Source: CAYSBE01 sp044337585 | GTDB taxonomy: Bacteria; Bacteroidota; Bacteroidia; UKL13-3 | Assembly (NCBI GenBank): GCA_044337585.1 | Contig: JBIINH010000001.1 | Span: 9,454 to 73,453, forward strand | Direction: 5' to 3' | Length of the DNA stretch: 64,000 nt | Shown here: piece by piece, positions 1 to 9,129 of the stretch | Position numbering within the stretch: position 1 is the stretch's first letter | How the letters are laid out: each line of letters opens with the position of its first letter | Made by a program: the position numbers and the translations under genes | The notes under the pieces: model-generated | Database searches by the model: none | Seen by the model: the letters and a program-made list of their open reading frames with translations, nothing else | Told to the model about the DNA's origin: nothing

Positions 1-1
1 T

Positions 2-1282
2 GTAAGCGATTTGTATGATTGGCAAATCAATACCATGCAAGAGTTAAGTTTAGGTAATGAAGCGTTGGCAATAAAGTATGCTGGTAAAGAAAAAAGTTTG
101 GCCAATGTTACCAAAAACTATAAAGGAAAAATGCAGGGCTTTAGTCGTTCAGGACTCACAAAACAAAAGTTTGAAGATGAACAACAATTGCAACAGTTTA
201 TTGATGCAGACGATTACTTGAAACAAAAATATGCCAACATTATTCCACGTATCAATCAATTGTATGATACTATTATTCAATTTGCACAACGCAATTTGTG
301 GTATGATTATATTTACAATGTAAGCCCAACTTTATTGTGCGCTGCTGTTATGGATAACTATGCAGACGAATATCGAAAACTAACTACCGATGCAGATCGC
401 AAAGTGTTTATGGAAAAACAAACACCACGGTTAAAAGCAGCGATAGCAAGGTATGTAGGTTTGTATGATAAGCCATTTGAACAAAGAGCCCTTGTAAAAA
501 TGATAAAAGATGCGTTGAAACATAAATCTGATAACCGTATTGCAGCCATCGACCAATTGAGTGCCAATTTTAAAACGGATGCAGATATTGAAAAGTACGT
601 AGCATCCATATTTGCAAAAACTGTTTTTAACAATCCAATTAAAGCAAATGAATTGTTTACCAAAGATTCTCTTAAATTTATGTTGATGAAAGATCCGATT
701 ATTATGTTGGCATCAGCATTGAATGAGGAAATGAATATGTTAGATGCAATGGACCGAACTAGAGAAAGTGAACTGAGCCTATTGATGGCTAAATATGTTG
801 ATGCCAAAAGTGAATGGAAAAGCAAGCAATTTGTTCCTGATGCCAATGGAACCTTGAGATTTACGTATGGATATGTGAAGGGATATAGCCCTAATGATGG
901 AGAGTTTCACAAGCCATTTACCACCTTACGTGGTGTGATAGAAAAAGAAAGTCCCGAATATGAATTACTAGCCGCCATTAAGGAGTTATATGCACAAAAA
1001 GATTATGGAGATTTTATACATCCCGATTTGGGCGACTTGCCAGTAAATATTTTATATAATTTAGATACAACAGGTGGCAACAGTGGAAGTCCTGTTATGG
1101 ATAAAAATGGCGACCTCATAGCTGTAAATTTTGACAGGGCATACACGGCCACAATTAATGACTATGCATGGAATGAAAGTTATAGCCGTTCTGTAGCTGT
1201 TGATATTCGTTATGTGCTTTGGGTTACACAAAAAGTAGCCAAAGCAGATTATCTGCTACAAGAAATGCAAGTTTTGAAATAG
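2..1282 (+). CDS. S46 family dipeptidyl-peptidase (DPP11-like), C-terminal part
   Basis: The window opens inside this gene: the frame is open back to base 2, so the true start lies upstream and the N-terminal catalytic half is missing. S46 peptidases are periplasmic enzymes that release dipeptides from the N-terminus of oligopeptides, used by Bacteroidetes that live on protein. The visible part ends in the family's chymotrypsin-like segment: a GNSGSP motif whose first serine (codon 1082-1084) is the expected nucleophile, then an NFDR segment and a VDIRYVLW segment typical of the family's C-terminus. Known DPP7 enzymes have Gly where this one has Arg after NFD; Arg there marks DPP11, which prefers Asp/Glu at P1. 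The family call is firm, the acidic specificity is an inference from one residue. It ends 35 bp before the next gene. Confidence 0.9.
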   Translation, partial: VSDLYDWQINTMQELSLGNEALAIKYAGKEKSLANVTKNYKGKMQGFSRSGLTKQKFEDEQQLQQFIDADDYLKQKYANIIPRINQLYDTIIQFAQRNLWYDYIYNVSPTLLCAAVMDNYADEYRKLTTDADRKVFMEKQTPRLKAAIARYVGLYDKPFEQRALVKMIKDALKHKSDNRIAAIDQLSANFKTDADIEKYVASIFAKTVFNNPIKANELFTKDSLKFMLMKDPIIMLASALNEEMNMLDAMDRTRESELSLLMAKYVDAKSEWKSKQFVPDANGTLRFTYGYVKGYSPNDGEFHKPFTTLRGVIEKESPEYELLAAIKELYAQKDYGDFIHPDLGDLPVNILYNLDTTGGNSGSPVMDKNGDLIAVNFDRAYTATINDYAWNESYSRSVAVDIRYVLWVTQKVAKADYLLQEMQVLK

Positions 1283-1317
1283 CCAAACTTTATACTGATT
1301 GAGAAGTTTAAAGTGAG

Positions 1318-2325
1318 ATGGCACTAATTGAATTTACGGAAAAGGGAATGTATGTTGCCCAAGCAGGTGTATACATCGATCCATGGAGAGGCGTAGATCG
1401 CGCCATCATCACTCACGGGCACAGTGATCATGCCAGAAGCGGAAGCGAACACTACCTATCTCATGTGCAATCGTTACCCATTTTGAGAAGAAGAATAGGA
1501 AATCAACAATTTCAAGGTGTGGTTTATGGTGAATCAATTAATATAAATGGAGTAAAGTTTTCATTACATCCTGCGGGTCATGTTTTGGGTTCATCACAAG
1601 TGAGGGTTGAATACAAAGGTGAGATATGGGTTGCTAGTGGCGATTATAAATTAGAAAATGATGGGGTGAGCCCTGCCTTTGAGCCCGTAAATTGCCATAC
1701 ATTCATCACAGAGTCTACTTTTGGTTTACCTGTATTTAATTGGCAACCCCAACATACAATCATGAATGAGATTAACGATTGGTGGAAACTTAATAAGGAA
1801 AAAGGAATGTGCAGCATATTGCTTGCATACTCATTAGGAAAAGCGCAACGTATCCTTCAACATATCGACCCATCAATTGGTAATGTATATGTGCATGGCT
1901 CAGTCGCATCTATGAACGAAGCCTATGAGGAAGCTGGCATAACTTTAAATAAATATCAAAAGCCTACAGCTGATTTGCCTAAATCTGCTTATGCCGGAGC
2001 CTTGGTTATTGCACCATCGAGCACAGAAAACTCATCATGGATGAAACGATTTGAACCTTACAGCACTGGTATTGCAAGCGGTTGGATGGCCATGCGTGGA
2101 TTTAGGAGAAGGATGTCGGCTGATAGGGGATTTGTATTAAGTGACCATGCTGATTGGGCCGGATTGAATAAAGCCATTTCTGCTACAGGTGCCTCTAAAA
2201 TATTGGTTACTCATGGATATACACAGCCTTTCTCCCGTTGGCTAAACGAAAAGGGATTAGAAGCACATGCCGTTCAAACCCGATTTACGGGTGAGTCTCC
2301 GGAAAATAAAGACGAACCAGTGTGA
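1318..2325 (+). CDS. Ligase-associated MBL-fold DNA exonuclease
   Basis: A 335-aa metallo-beta-lactamase fold protein with the metal-binding HGHSDHAR motif at residues 33-40, further conserved residues at HPAGHVLGS and GDYK, and a late SDHADW motif. This matches the exonuclease encoded beside bacterial ATP-dependent ligases of the PP_1105 type; the fold is shared with SNM1/Artemis nucleases and CPSF. No signal peptide, so cytoplasmic. The stop codon overlaps the GTG start of the ligase gene by 4 bp (GTGA), which implies translational coupling. Likely role: trimming DNA ends before ligation. Family membership is well supported by motif and context; the exact substrate is inferred. Confidence 0.9.
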   Translation: MALIEFTEKGMYVAQAGVYIDPWRGVDRAIITHGHSDHARSGSEHYLSHVQSLPILRRRIGNQQFQGVVYGESININGVKFSLHPAGHVLGSSQVRVEYKGEIWVASGDYKLENDGVSPAFEPVNCHTFITESTFGLPVFNWQPQHTIMNEINDWWKLNKEKGMCSILLAYSLGKAQRILQHIDPSIGNVYVHGSVASMNEAYEEAGITLNKYQKPTADLPKSAYAGALVIAPSSTENSSWMKRFEPYSTGIASGWMAMRGFRRRMSADRGFVLSDHADWAGLNKAISATGASKILVTHGYTQPFSRWLNEKGLEAHAVQTRFTGESPENKDEPV

Positions 2326-3902
2326 AAGCATTTGTTGATTTGTTTCAGGCTCTTGATCGCACTACCCGCACCAATGAGAAAATAGATGCGCTCTGTAAAT
2401 ATTTGCAGAACGCTAGTGATGAAGATAAACTATGGACCATCGCCTTATTTACAGACCGGCAACCTAAGCGAGCAGTAAAATCAACAGAGTTGAGGGCTTG
2501 GGCTGCCGATGCTGCTAGTATTCCTTTGTGGTTGCTTGAGGAATCATGGCATACCGTGGGTGATTTGTCTGAAACGATTGCTTCTATTTTACCTAATTAC
2601 ATTTCCGAAAAAGAACAACCGTTAACCTACTGGATTCAGTATATCCGCAATATGTATGGACTGAAAGAAGAAGAGAAAAAATCGCAGTTGCTCCAAGCAT
2701 GGAAATCATTTTCGAAAGAGGAACGATTTGTATTCAATAAGTTAACTTCAGGTAATTTTCGAGTGGGTGTTTCGCAAAAAATATTGGTAAAAGCACTTGC
2801 CAAATATTCAGATATTGCTGAAAATACCATTACGCACCGATTAATGGGCAATTGGCATCCAGATGATGTTTCTTACGGAGAATTAATTACTGTGGGTAAT
2901 GAAACCGATGATTTTTCGAAACCCTATCCCTTTTACTTAGCTTATTCATTAGAAAAGCAATTACCTGAATTAGGGGATATCAATGAATGGCAGGCAGAAT
3001 ATAAATGGGATGGTATTCGTTGCCAACTTATCAAACGAAATGGACAATTGTTTATTTGGTCTAGAGGCGAAGAACTCATCACCTCAGGTTTTCCCGAATT
3101 TGAGGATTTGATTGGAAAATTACCAGATGGAACTGTTTTAGATGGAGAGTTATTGGCATGTAATAAAGGTATTCCAATGCCATTTCAAGAATTGCAAAAG
3201 CGTATTAGCCGCAAAAAAGTAACAACAAAGATTAAGGAACAAATTCCTGTTTCAATATTCGCATATGATTTGTTGGAGTTTGATAAAATAGATATTAGGG
3301 CCAACCCTTTGCGCGAAAGACGCTTCTTGCTTGAAGAGCTTGTTCGTAAAATAGACACACCATTATTACAGCTATCAGCAAAAATTGAAGTGAATCAATG
3401 GGAAGACCTAAAGGATATTCAACAAGCAGCAAGAAATAAAATGGCAGAAGGCTTGATGTTGAAGCAAATTCATTCGCCTTATCTTTCGGGTAGGAAAAAA
3501 GGCGATTGGTGGAAGTGGAAAGTAGATCCCTATACTGTTGATGCAGTTTTGCTGTATGCCCAAAGTGGCAGTGGTCGCAGGGCAAATCTCTACACTGACT
3601 ATACTTTTGCCGTGTGGAATGATTCAGGGCAATTGGTCCCTTTTGCAAAAGCATATTCTGGTTTGACGGATTCTGAAATATTGCAAGTAGATACTTGGAT
3701 ACGAAAAAACACAATTGAGAAATTTGGACCAGTTAGAAGTGTGAATCCTACACTAGTTTTCGAAATTGGATTTGAAGGCATTAATGCATCACCTAGGCAT
3801 AAGTCAGGAATTGCAGTTAGGTTTCCCCGTATACTTAGGTGGCGAAAGGATAAGCCAGCCTCAGAGGCTGACCATATTAACATTCTAAAGGGGCTGATGT
3901 AG
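2322..3902 (+). CDS. ATP-dependent DNA ligase (PP_1105-type)
   Basis: A 526-aa ATP-dependent DNA ligase. The nucleotidyltransferase motif I is EYKWDGIR, with Lys228 expected to carry AMP; LDGELLA (motif III), a KRISRKK segment, EGLMLK (motif IV) and DWWKWK (motif V) follow in order, then an OB-fold region to the end. The N-terminal ~200 residues form the extra DNA-binding domain seen in this clade and in eukaryotic ligase I. The GTG start at 2322 overlaps the upstream exonuclease stop. Together with that exonuclease and the helicase at 4772 it makes up the known ligase/exonuclease/Lhr-helicase repair set. It is separate from the essential NAD-dependent replicative ligase, which is not in this window. 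Confidence 0.95.
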   Translation: MKAFVDLFQALDRTTRTNEKIDALCKYLQNASDEDKLWTIALFTDRQPKRAVKSTELRAWAADAASIPLWLLEESWHTVGDLSETIASILPNYISEKEQPLTYWIQYIRNMYGLKEEEKKSQLLQAWKSFSKEERFVFNKLTSGNFRVGVSQKILVKALAKYSDIAENTITHRLMGNWHPDDVSYGELITVGNETDDFSKPYPFYLAYSLEKQLPELGDINEWQAEYKWDGIRCQLIKRNGQLFIWSRGEELITSGFPEFEDLIGKLPDGTVLDGELLACNKGIPMPFQELQKRISRKKVTTKIKEQIPVSIFAYDLLEFDKIDIRANPLRERRFLLEELVRKIDTPLLQLSAKIEVNQWEDLKDIQQAARNKMAEGLMLKQIHSPYLSGRKKGDWWKWKVDPYTVDAVLLYAQSGSGRRANLYTDYTFAVWNDSGQLVPFAKAYSGLTDSEILQVDTWIRKNTIEKFGPVRSVNPTLVFEIGFEGINASPRHKSGIAVRFPRILRWRKDKPASEADHINILKGLM

Positions 3903-3945
3903 GAAATCTACATGAAATTAATTAACATTGAAATCGTTAAAAAAT

Positions 3946-4227
3946 ATGCTTATGTTACTCGCTAAAAGAATTAGAATGATACGCAAACAAAAGATGAAAA
4001 CTCAAGAAGAGATTTGTCAAATAATTGGTATCACCCAACCTGCCTACTCTCAATATGAGAATGAAGCTGCAAATATGACCTTTGGCACCATCATAAAAAT
4101 TGCTGAAGCATTAGAGGTTCCAATCCCATTCTTAACAGATATTTATTCTGAACATACCGATTATGACGCTTGGAGAAATGATTTGCAATCTTATAAAGTA
4201 GTAAAAAAATTTGTAACAAATGAATAG
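3946..4227 (+). CDS. Small XRE-family HTH regulator
   Basis: A protein of about 93 aa, nearly all of it one lambda-repressor-like helix-turn-helix: RIRMIRKQKMKTQEEIC, then ITQPAYSQYENEAAN as the recognition segment, then a conserved IIKIAEALEVP helix. I chose the ATG at 3946 because it gives the usual short lead into the HTH; a second ATG lies at 3952 and a TTG at 3928 is possible. It sits 43 bp after the ligase and its last 8 bases overlap the next gene, so it is part of the repair gene block. A role as local regulator is inferred from position; no operator was identified. Confidence 0.85.
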   Translation: MLMLLAKRIRMIRKQKMKTQEEICQIIGITQPAYSQYENEAANMTFGTIIKIAEALEVPIPFLTDIYSEHTDYDAWRNDLQSYKVVKKFVTNE

Positions 4228-4765
4228 TATAATAAAAACGTTAGCCTGGCCATTAGGAATTATTTCTTTAGCCTTACTAGTGATAGGACTTATTGCAGTT
4301 ACCGCACCCAATATGACCATAGAAACACTGGTTTTATATTTTGCAGTAATGTTGCTGATTATTGGCAGTGTTCAGTTATTGATAGCCATTGTGCTAAGAA
4401 ACAAAATGAAGCTTTGGTTGGCATTGGCATCCTTATCAGCGTTGTTTTTAGTTGCTGGGGGATACATGATCTACAACCCTGAAAAATCGAAAGTAGCATT
4501 CGAGAATGCCATTTCAATTTGGGCTGTTTCAACAGGGATTATTCAGCTGTTTTTAGCCTTTCGCAACCAATCAACCCGCATATTCTTATTAAGCGGTGGC
4601 ATATTGTCTATCATTATTGGCCTTATACTTTATTTAAATGACAATACTCAGAATATGCAGTTTTTGTTCGGATTTTACACATTATTACTTAGCTTATTTA
4701 TGTTACTTGTTGTGTTCAAAATTTTCAGAATGAAAACAGAACCAATTGAGTCTAGAAAGGTTTAA
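4220..4765 (+). CDS. DUF308/HdeD-like membrane protein
   Basis: A 181-aa integral membrane protein with about six hydrophobic segments in closely spaced pairs, as in the DUF308 (HdeD-like) family: LGIISLALLVIGLIAV, then YFAVMLLIIGSVQLLIAIVL, LASLSALFLVAGGYMIY and further segments to a TLLLSLFMLLVVFKI end. HdeD in enteric bacteria is tied to acid resistance, but the biochemical role of the family is unknown. The ATG overlaps the end of the XRE gene by 8 bp, and the helicase starts 6 bp after its stop. Its place inside a DNA-repair gene set is unexpected. Confidence 0.75.
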   Translation: MNSIIKTLAWPLGIISLALLVIGLIAVTAPNMTIETLVLYFAVMLLIIGSVQLLIAIVLRNKMKLWLALASLSALFLVAGGYMIYNPEKSKVAFENAISIWAVSTGIIQLFLAFRNQSTRIFLLSGGILSIIIGLILYLNDNTQNMQFLFGFYTLLLSLFMLLVVFKIFRMKTEPIESRKV

Positions 4766-4771
4766 CCTTAA

Positions 4772-7213
4772 GTGAACTCATCTCGTAACAAGCTAAATAT
4801 TTCAAATGAATGGTTCCTTCTAAAAAAGTGGGAGCCATTTTTGTTTCAACTACAGTGCTGGGAAGCCTTTGATAAAGGAAAAAGCGGATTGCTAAATGCG
4901 CCAACAGGTTCTGGAAAAACCTATGCTTTGGCCCTACCTGCATTGGAATATATTGCTTCAAAAAAACAAAAAGGTGTAAAAGGGCTAATGGTTATTTGGA
5001 TTACGCCAATAAGGGCATTAGCAAATGATTTACAACATGCTATTTCCGATGCCGCTTCTTTTATATGTCCTGATGCAATTATAGCTGTTCGCACAGGAGA
5101 TACTTCAACAAAAGAAAGGCAACAACAAAAACGAAATAGTCCAAATTTCCTTATCACCACACCAGAGAGTTTGCAATTGATGTTGGCACAAAAAGGCAGC
5201 ACAACTATTTTTGAAAATTTAAGTTGCGTAGTTATTGATGAATGGCACGAACTAATTGGAGGTAAACGTGGCGTTTTGGTTGAGTTAGCATTATCACGTT
5301 TGCGCAGCTTGATGCCTCAATTAAGAATATGGGGAATTAGCGCCACCATTGGCAATTTGGAAGAATCGATGGAAGTATTGCTTGGAAACAATGCTGCAAA
5401 AGGGGTGATGATAAAATCCAACTTACAAAAGCAAATTGAGGTTATTTCAATCATTCCGGATGAAATGGATACCTTTCCATGGGCAGGGCATTTGGGCACA
5501 AAACTCATTGATAAAGTTTTGCCCATCATACATCAAGCAAAAACAACATTGGTGTTTACCAACACCCGTGCGCAAACTGAAATTTGGTATCAAGCATTAT
5601 TAAATGCTATGCCAGAGTTGGCAGGCAGTATGGCCATGCATCATGGCTCAATCAATAATGATTTGCGCTATTGGGTGGAGCAACAATTGCACACCGGTGA
5701 ATTAAAAGTAGTTGTCTGCACATCCAGTCTTGACCTTGGCGTTGATTTTAGGCCGGTAGAGCAAGTGATTCAGGTTGGCGGTCCAAAGGGAATTGCACGT
5801 TTTTTGCAACGTGCAGGCAGAAGTGGGCATCAACCAGGGGCGAAGAGCAAAATCTATTTTTTGCCAACACATGCTATTGAATTGATGGAAGCCTCTGCCA
5901 TGCGTAAAGCCATCTCATTGCAAAAAATGGAAAGTAAAATTCCAGTTATACGTGCATTTGATGTGTTGTGTCAATACCTTGTTTCATTGGCCGTTGGAGA
6001 TGGATTGGATGATAAAAAAGTTTATCAGGAAGTAAAATCAACATACTGTTTCAATAGCATCACGGATGATGAATGGGATTGGGTGATGCATTTCATCACA
6101 CAAGGGGGAAAATCTTTGTATGCCTACGATGAGTTTAAAAAAGTGGAGTTGGATACAGATGGAAAATACCGTGTATTGAATAAGCGCATAGCCCTAAGGC
6201 ATCGCCTATCAATTGGTGTTATTGTTAGTGATCCATCTATCGAAGTGAAATACATGAGCGGTTCGCGATTGGGAACAGTTGAAGAATATTTTATATCAAA
6301 AATGAAGCCCGGAGATGTGTTCACATTTGCTGGAAAAAGTTTAGAAATTGTACAATTCAAGGATTTGTCAGTTTTGGTTAGAAAGGTAAACAGAAAAGGA
6401 GCCATTGCCAGCTGGCAGGGTGGTCGATTGCCTTTATCAAACAAGCTTTCTGAAATGTTGCGAGAGGGTATTAGTGAATACCAAAACGGAGCCGAAAGGG
6501 ATACCGAATATGCTGCTGTAGATAGGGTGTTGTCATTTCAACAAAAGCGTTCGTTATTGCCCACTAAACAAGAATTATTGATTGAGAAATTGCAGACCAA
6601 AGAAGGTTATCATGTATTTGTATATCCATTTGAAGGCCGAAACGTGCATGAAGGATTATCAGGATTGATGGCGTATCGCATTTCGCGTCAATTGCCCATT
6701 TCATTTTCAATTGCATTTAATGACTACGGATTTGAACTGCTAAGCGACCAACCCATACCAATAGAAAATGCTTTGGAAGAAGATGTATTTAGTGACAACG
6801 ATTTGATAGCGGATATGATGCATAGTATCAATAGTATGGAAATGGCAAAAAGAAAATTCAGGGACATAGCCAATATAGCCGGACTAATCTTTACCGGGTT
6901 TCCCGGGAAAAACATGAAAACAAAACACTTGCAAGCATCCTCTTCTATGTTCTTTAAAGTACTATCCGAACATGAGCCCGATAATTTATTGGTGAAGCAA
7001 GCCTACGAAGAAGTATTGCTCGATCAGTTAGAAGAACTGAGGCTTCGCGAAACACTAAAAAGAATTGGCCAACAACAAATCAGGTTAGTTGAGTTGTCTC
7101 AGCCTTCGCCATTTGCTTTCCCAATAATGGTGGACAGGCTTAGAGAAAAAATGTCTTCAGAAACAATTGAAGACAGAGTGAAGAAAATGCAAATCAAATT
7201 AATGAAAAGCTAA
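4772..7213 (+). CDS. Ligase-associated DEXH-box DNA helicase (Lhr-like)
   Basis: An 813-aa superfamily 2 helicase of the Lhr type. Motifs in order: Walker A PTGSGKT with Lys49; TPESL; the DEWHE box near residues 156-160; SATIGN near 189; TSSLDLGVDF; and QRAGRSGHQPG near 345-355. The C-terminal half (about 400-813) matches the extra Lhr/DUF4145-like region rather than a nuclease. Length fits the ligase-associated subgroup, which is shorter than the ~1500-aa full Lhr. The GTG start lies 6 bp after the DUF308 gene, and a bidirectional hairpin terminator overlaps its end. It would act with the exonuclease and ligase upstream in DNA damage repair. Confidence 0.93.
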   Translation: MNSSRNKLNISNEWFLLKKWEPFLFQLQCWEAFDKGKSGLLNAPTGSGKTYALALPALEYIASKKQKGVKGLMVIWITPIRALANDLQHAISDAASFICPDAIIAVRTGDTSTKERQQQKRNSPNFLITTPESLQLMLAQKGSTTIFENLSCVVIDEWHELIGGKRGVLVELALSRLRSLMPQLRIWGISATIGNLEESMEVLLGNNAAKGVMIKSNLQKQIEVISIIPDEMDTFPWAGHLGTKLIDKVLPIIHQAKTTLVFTNTRAQTEIWYQALLNAMPELAGSMAMHHGSINNDLRYWVEQQLHTGELKVVVCTSSLDLGVDFRPVEQVIQVGGPKGIARFLQRAGRSGHQPGAKSKIYFLPTHAIELMEASAMRKAISLQKMESKIPVIRAFDVLCQYLVSLAVGDGLDDKKVYQEVKSTYCFNSITDDEWDWVMHFITQGGKSLYAYDEFKKVELDTDGKYRVLNKRIALRHRLSIGVIVSDPSIEVKYMSGSRLGTVEEYFISKMKPGDVFTFAGKSLEIVQFKDLSVLVRKVNRKGAIASWQGGRLPLSNKLSEMLREGISEYQNGAERDTEYAAVDRVLSFQQKRSLLPTKQELLIEKLQTKEGYHVFVYPFEGRNVHEGLSGLMAYRISRQLPISFSIAFNDYGFELLSDQPIPIENALEEDVFSDNDLIADMMHSINSMEMAKRKFRDIANIAGLIFTGFPGKNMKTKHLQASSSMFFKVLSEHEPDNLLVKQAYEEVLLDQLEELRLRETLKRIGQQQIRLVELSQPSPFAFPIMVDRLREKMSSETIEDRVKKMQIKLMKS

Positions 7214-7224
7214 GTAGCTTTTTT
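7205..7224. terminator. Bidirectional intrinsic terminator between convergent genes
   Basis: A perfect 7-bp hairpin, AAAAGCT (7205-7211) and AGCTTTT (7216-7222) around a 4-nt loop. It has T residues after it on the plus strand and a U-rich tail on the minus strand. It overlaps the last codons of both the helicase (ends 7213) and the convergent thioesterase (ends 7223), so it can serve both. Confidence 0.7.
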
Positions 7225-7660
7225 ATGCTGGCCTAACAACAGCCATGCTGCTATTCGCCCTCGCTACTTCTATTTTTATACCATTGTTCTCGGTCCATAA
7301 TTCAGACTCACAGAAATATAGCATCTTACCTGCTTTTACCACGTTTCCTTTTGCATATATATAATCGCCTATGGCAGGATTAAGAAATGCGTTTTGCAAC
7401 TGGGCTGTTACTACATGTTCGCCCTCATTCACCAATGTAAAAGCAGCAACACCCATAACTATGTCAGCGATGGTCATGGTGAGCCCACCGTGTAGAAACC
7501 CTATTTGTTGTTTAAATTCCTCTTTTATGGCCATTCTACCAAAGCATTCACCAGGTGTTAATTGGGTGAGTTCAAATCCGATATAGTTGGTAAAATGATT
7601 TGCAGCAAGCTTTTCTCTTATCATTTGCTCATACGCTGCTTGTTTGGGTGTGTATTTCAT
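7223..7660 (-). CDS. PaaI-like hotdog-fold thioesterase
   Basis: A 145-aa single-domain hotdog protein. The segment FLHGGLTMTIADIVMG is the family signature (HGG followed by an acidic residue in the central helix), and the strand-rich second half ends VARANSSMAVVRPA. Such proteins hydrolyse acyl-CoA thioesters in the cytoplasm; the substrate cannot be read from the sequence. It is convergent with the helicase and transcribed from a divergent promoter shared with the gene at 7748. Confidence 0.85.
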   Translation of the reverse strand: MKYTPKQAAYEQMIREKLAANHFTNYIGFELTQLTPGECFGRMAIKEEFKQQIGFLHGGLTMTIADIVMGVAAFTLVNEGEHVVTAQLQNAFLNPAIGDYIYAKGNVVKAGKMLYFCESELWTENNGIKIEVARANSSMAVVRPA

Positions 7661-7697
7661 CTTATGTGTGAGGTGTCGAATTATTTCTTTATTTGTT

Positions 7698-7746
7698 TAC
7701 TTTTGAGGCATTACAAAAGTAACCGTTTGGTATATTAATCAACAAA
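7698..7746. promoter_or_regulatory. Divergent promoter pair with palindromic -7 elements
   Basis: TACTTTTG at 7698-7705 on the plus strand and the same octamer on the minus strand (CAAAAGTA at 7714-7721) form a perfect 8-bp inverted repeat with an 8-nt spacer. Both fit the Bacteroidetes -7 consensus TAnnTTTG. The minus-strand copy also has TTTG (CAAA at 7743-7746) 21 nt upstream, a good -33 element, and would drive the thioesterase. The plus copy would drive the DUF3822-rsmD-coaD group; I see no good -33 for it. Confidence 0.65.
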
Positions 7747-7747
7747 C

Positions 7748-8602
7748 TTGGGAAATATAAAAAGATATATTGATAATGAATACATACAGCAGCATGCTGT
7801 GGACTTAGATGTATGGTATTATTTTTATGAATCGCGCATTGCTTGTTTGATTTGCAATCGGCATGATAAACGAGTGGCTGGTCTAATAACCATTGAGCAT
7901 AAACATGTATTTGAGCTCAGTTTGTCGCAGCTAAAAGATGCGCTTTCTCAGATTGGATTGCCAGAGTTGTCATCAGAGCAAAAACATCCTGTTATTGTAG
8001 ATAGCAGATTTACCATTGTGCCTGAACCCCTCTATGTTGGTGAAAAAGCAGAAATCATGTTTAAGTTGGTGCACCCACTGCATAGTACAGATCATTTAGG
8101 CGTATCTCAATTTGGTGGAAAAGTACTGTTGTATGCTACCAGTGAGCTGTTTTACCGCACACTCAGAATTATTTTTCCAGGTTCAGAAATGCATCATTAT
8201 GCCACCGATTTATTTAAATATCTAGAGCAGTTTGGTAACAATCCAGCTAATCGTGTTTATGTACATTTGCATGCAACCTATTTTGATGTAATTAATTACC
8301 AAAAACAAAACCTTACCTATCACAATACTTTTCCATACGAAGCAGATACCGATATTATTTATTTCTTGCTATCGGTATGTGAAAACCTGCAAATTCAATC
8401 CGAAAAAATTGAAGTAGTTTTATCCGGAGATTTTAATATTAACCATACACTTACAGGATTGATGAAAAAGTATATTCCAACAGTAACAATCATGCAGCGA
8501 AATGAAGAGTGGACCTATGCAGCATCTATGCGTGAATTGCAGGAACAGCAATATTTTATGGAATTAACCGGATTATTGTGCGCATCATTTCAGGCTCATT
8601 AA
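7748..8602 (+). CDS. DUF3822 family protein
   Basis: A 284-aa cytoplasmic protein without signal peptide or membrane segment. It matches the Bacteroidetes-specific DUF3822 family in length, in the opening pattern of LSIRI-like pairing strands, and in its fixed position directly before rsmD and coaD. The only start in frame is the TTG at 7748: an in-frame stop lies at 7736-7738 and the next methionine is about 100 codons in. Function unknown; the conserved linkage with rsmD and coaD suggests a housekeeping role. The last 25 bp overlap rsmD. Confidence 0.75.
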   Translation: MGNIKRYIDNEYIQQHAVDLDVWYYFYESRIACLICNRHDKRVAGLITIEHKHVFELSLSQLKDALSQIGLPELSSEQKHPVIVDSRFTIVPEPLYVGEKAEIMFKLVHPLHSTDHLGVSQFGGKVLLYATSELFYRTLRIIFPGSEMHHYATDLFKYLEQFGNNPANRVYVHLHATYFDVINYQKQNLTYHNTFPYEADTDIIYFLLSVCENLQIQSEKIEVVLSGDFNINHTLTGLMKKYIPTVTIMQRNEEWTYAASMRELQEQQYFMELTGLLCASFQAH

Positions 8603-9117
8603 AAAGCATTGTGCTTCGCCCGCCTTCAGGCTTGCCGGTTAGGCCAACCACTGATAGAGCCAAAGAAAGTTTGTTTAATATTCTCGAAAATCAATTTGAT
8701 ATTTCAGCATTATCTGTTTTAGATATTTTTTCTGGAACTGGAAACATCAGTTATGAGTTTTGCTCTCGTGGTGCCAAACAAGTTATTGCTGTTGATATTC
8801 ATTCAGGTTGCATTCAGTATATAAAAGAGGTAAAACAAAAACATTTGTTAAACCAACTATCGGTGTGTAGGAAGGATGCTTTTACATATCTTAATCAATG
8901 TGAACAAAACCAGTTTGATATCATTTTCGCTGATGCACCTTATGCACTGCATCGCATTTTGGACATTCCAAGCATTGTTTTAAATAAGCAACTACTCAAA
9001 TCCAATGGCTTACTTATAATTGAACATGATACCAATTTGGAAATGCAACTACAAATCGGTTTTTTTGATAAAAGAACCTATGGTCAATCTGCCTTTTCTT
9101 TTTTCAGATTTTCGTAA
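8578..9117 (+). CDS. rsmD: 16S rRNA (guanine(966)-N2)-methyltransferase RsmD
   Basis: A 179-aa Rossmann-fold methyltransferase that methylates G966 of 16S rRNA in the small subunit. The N-terminus MRIISGSLKS and RPTTDRAKESLFNIL are diagnostic of RsmD; VLDIFSGTGNISYE is the SAM-binding motif I, and IIFADAPY stands where the catalytic (D/N)PPF/Y motif is normally found, with Ala in place of the first Pro. Start is the GTG at 8578, inside the end of the upstream gene, fixed by the conserved MRIISG opening. coaD follows 12 bp later, the usual rsmD-coaD arrangement. Confidence 0.95.
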   Translation: MRIISGSLKSIVLRPPSGLPVRPTTDRAKESLFNILENQFDISALSVLDIFSGTGNISYEFCSRGAKQVIAVDIHSGCIQYIKEVKQKHLLNQLSVCRKDAFTYLNQCEQNQFDIIFADAPYALHRILDIPSIVLNKQLLKSNGLLIIEHDTNLEMQLQIGFFDKRTYGQSAFSFFRFS

Positions 9118-9129
9118 ACGCATATAACT

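Noticed and set aside
358..846. A 162-codon minus-strand frame
   Set aside because: It lies wholly inside the S46 peptidase gene and has no domain.
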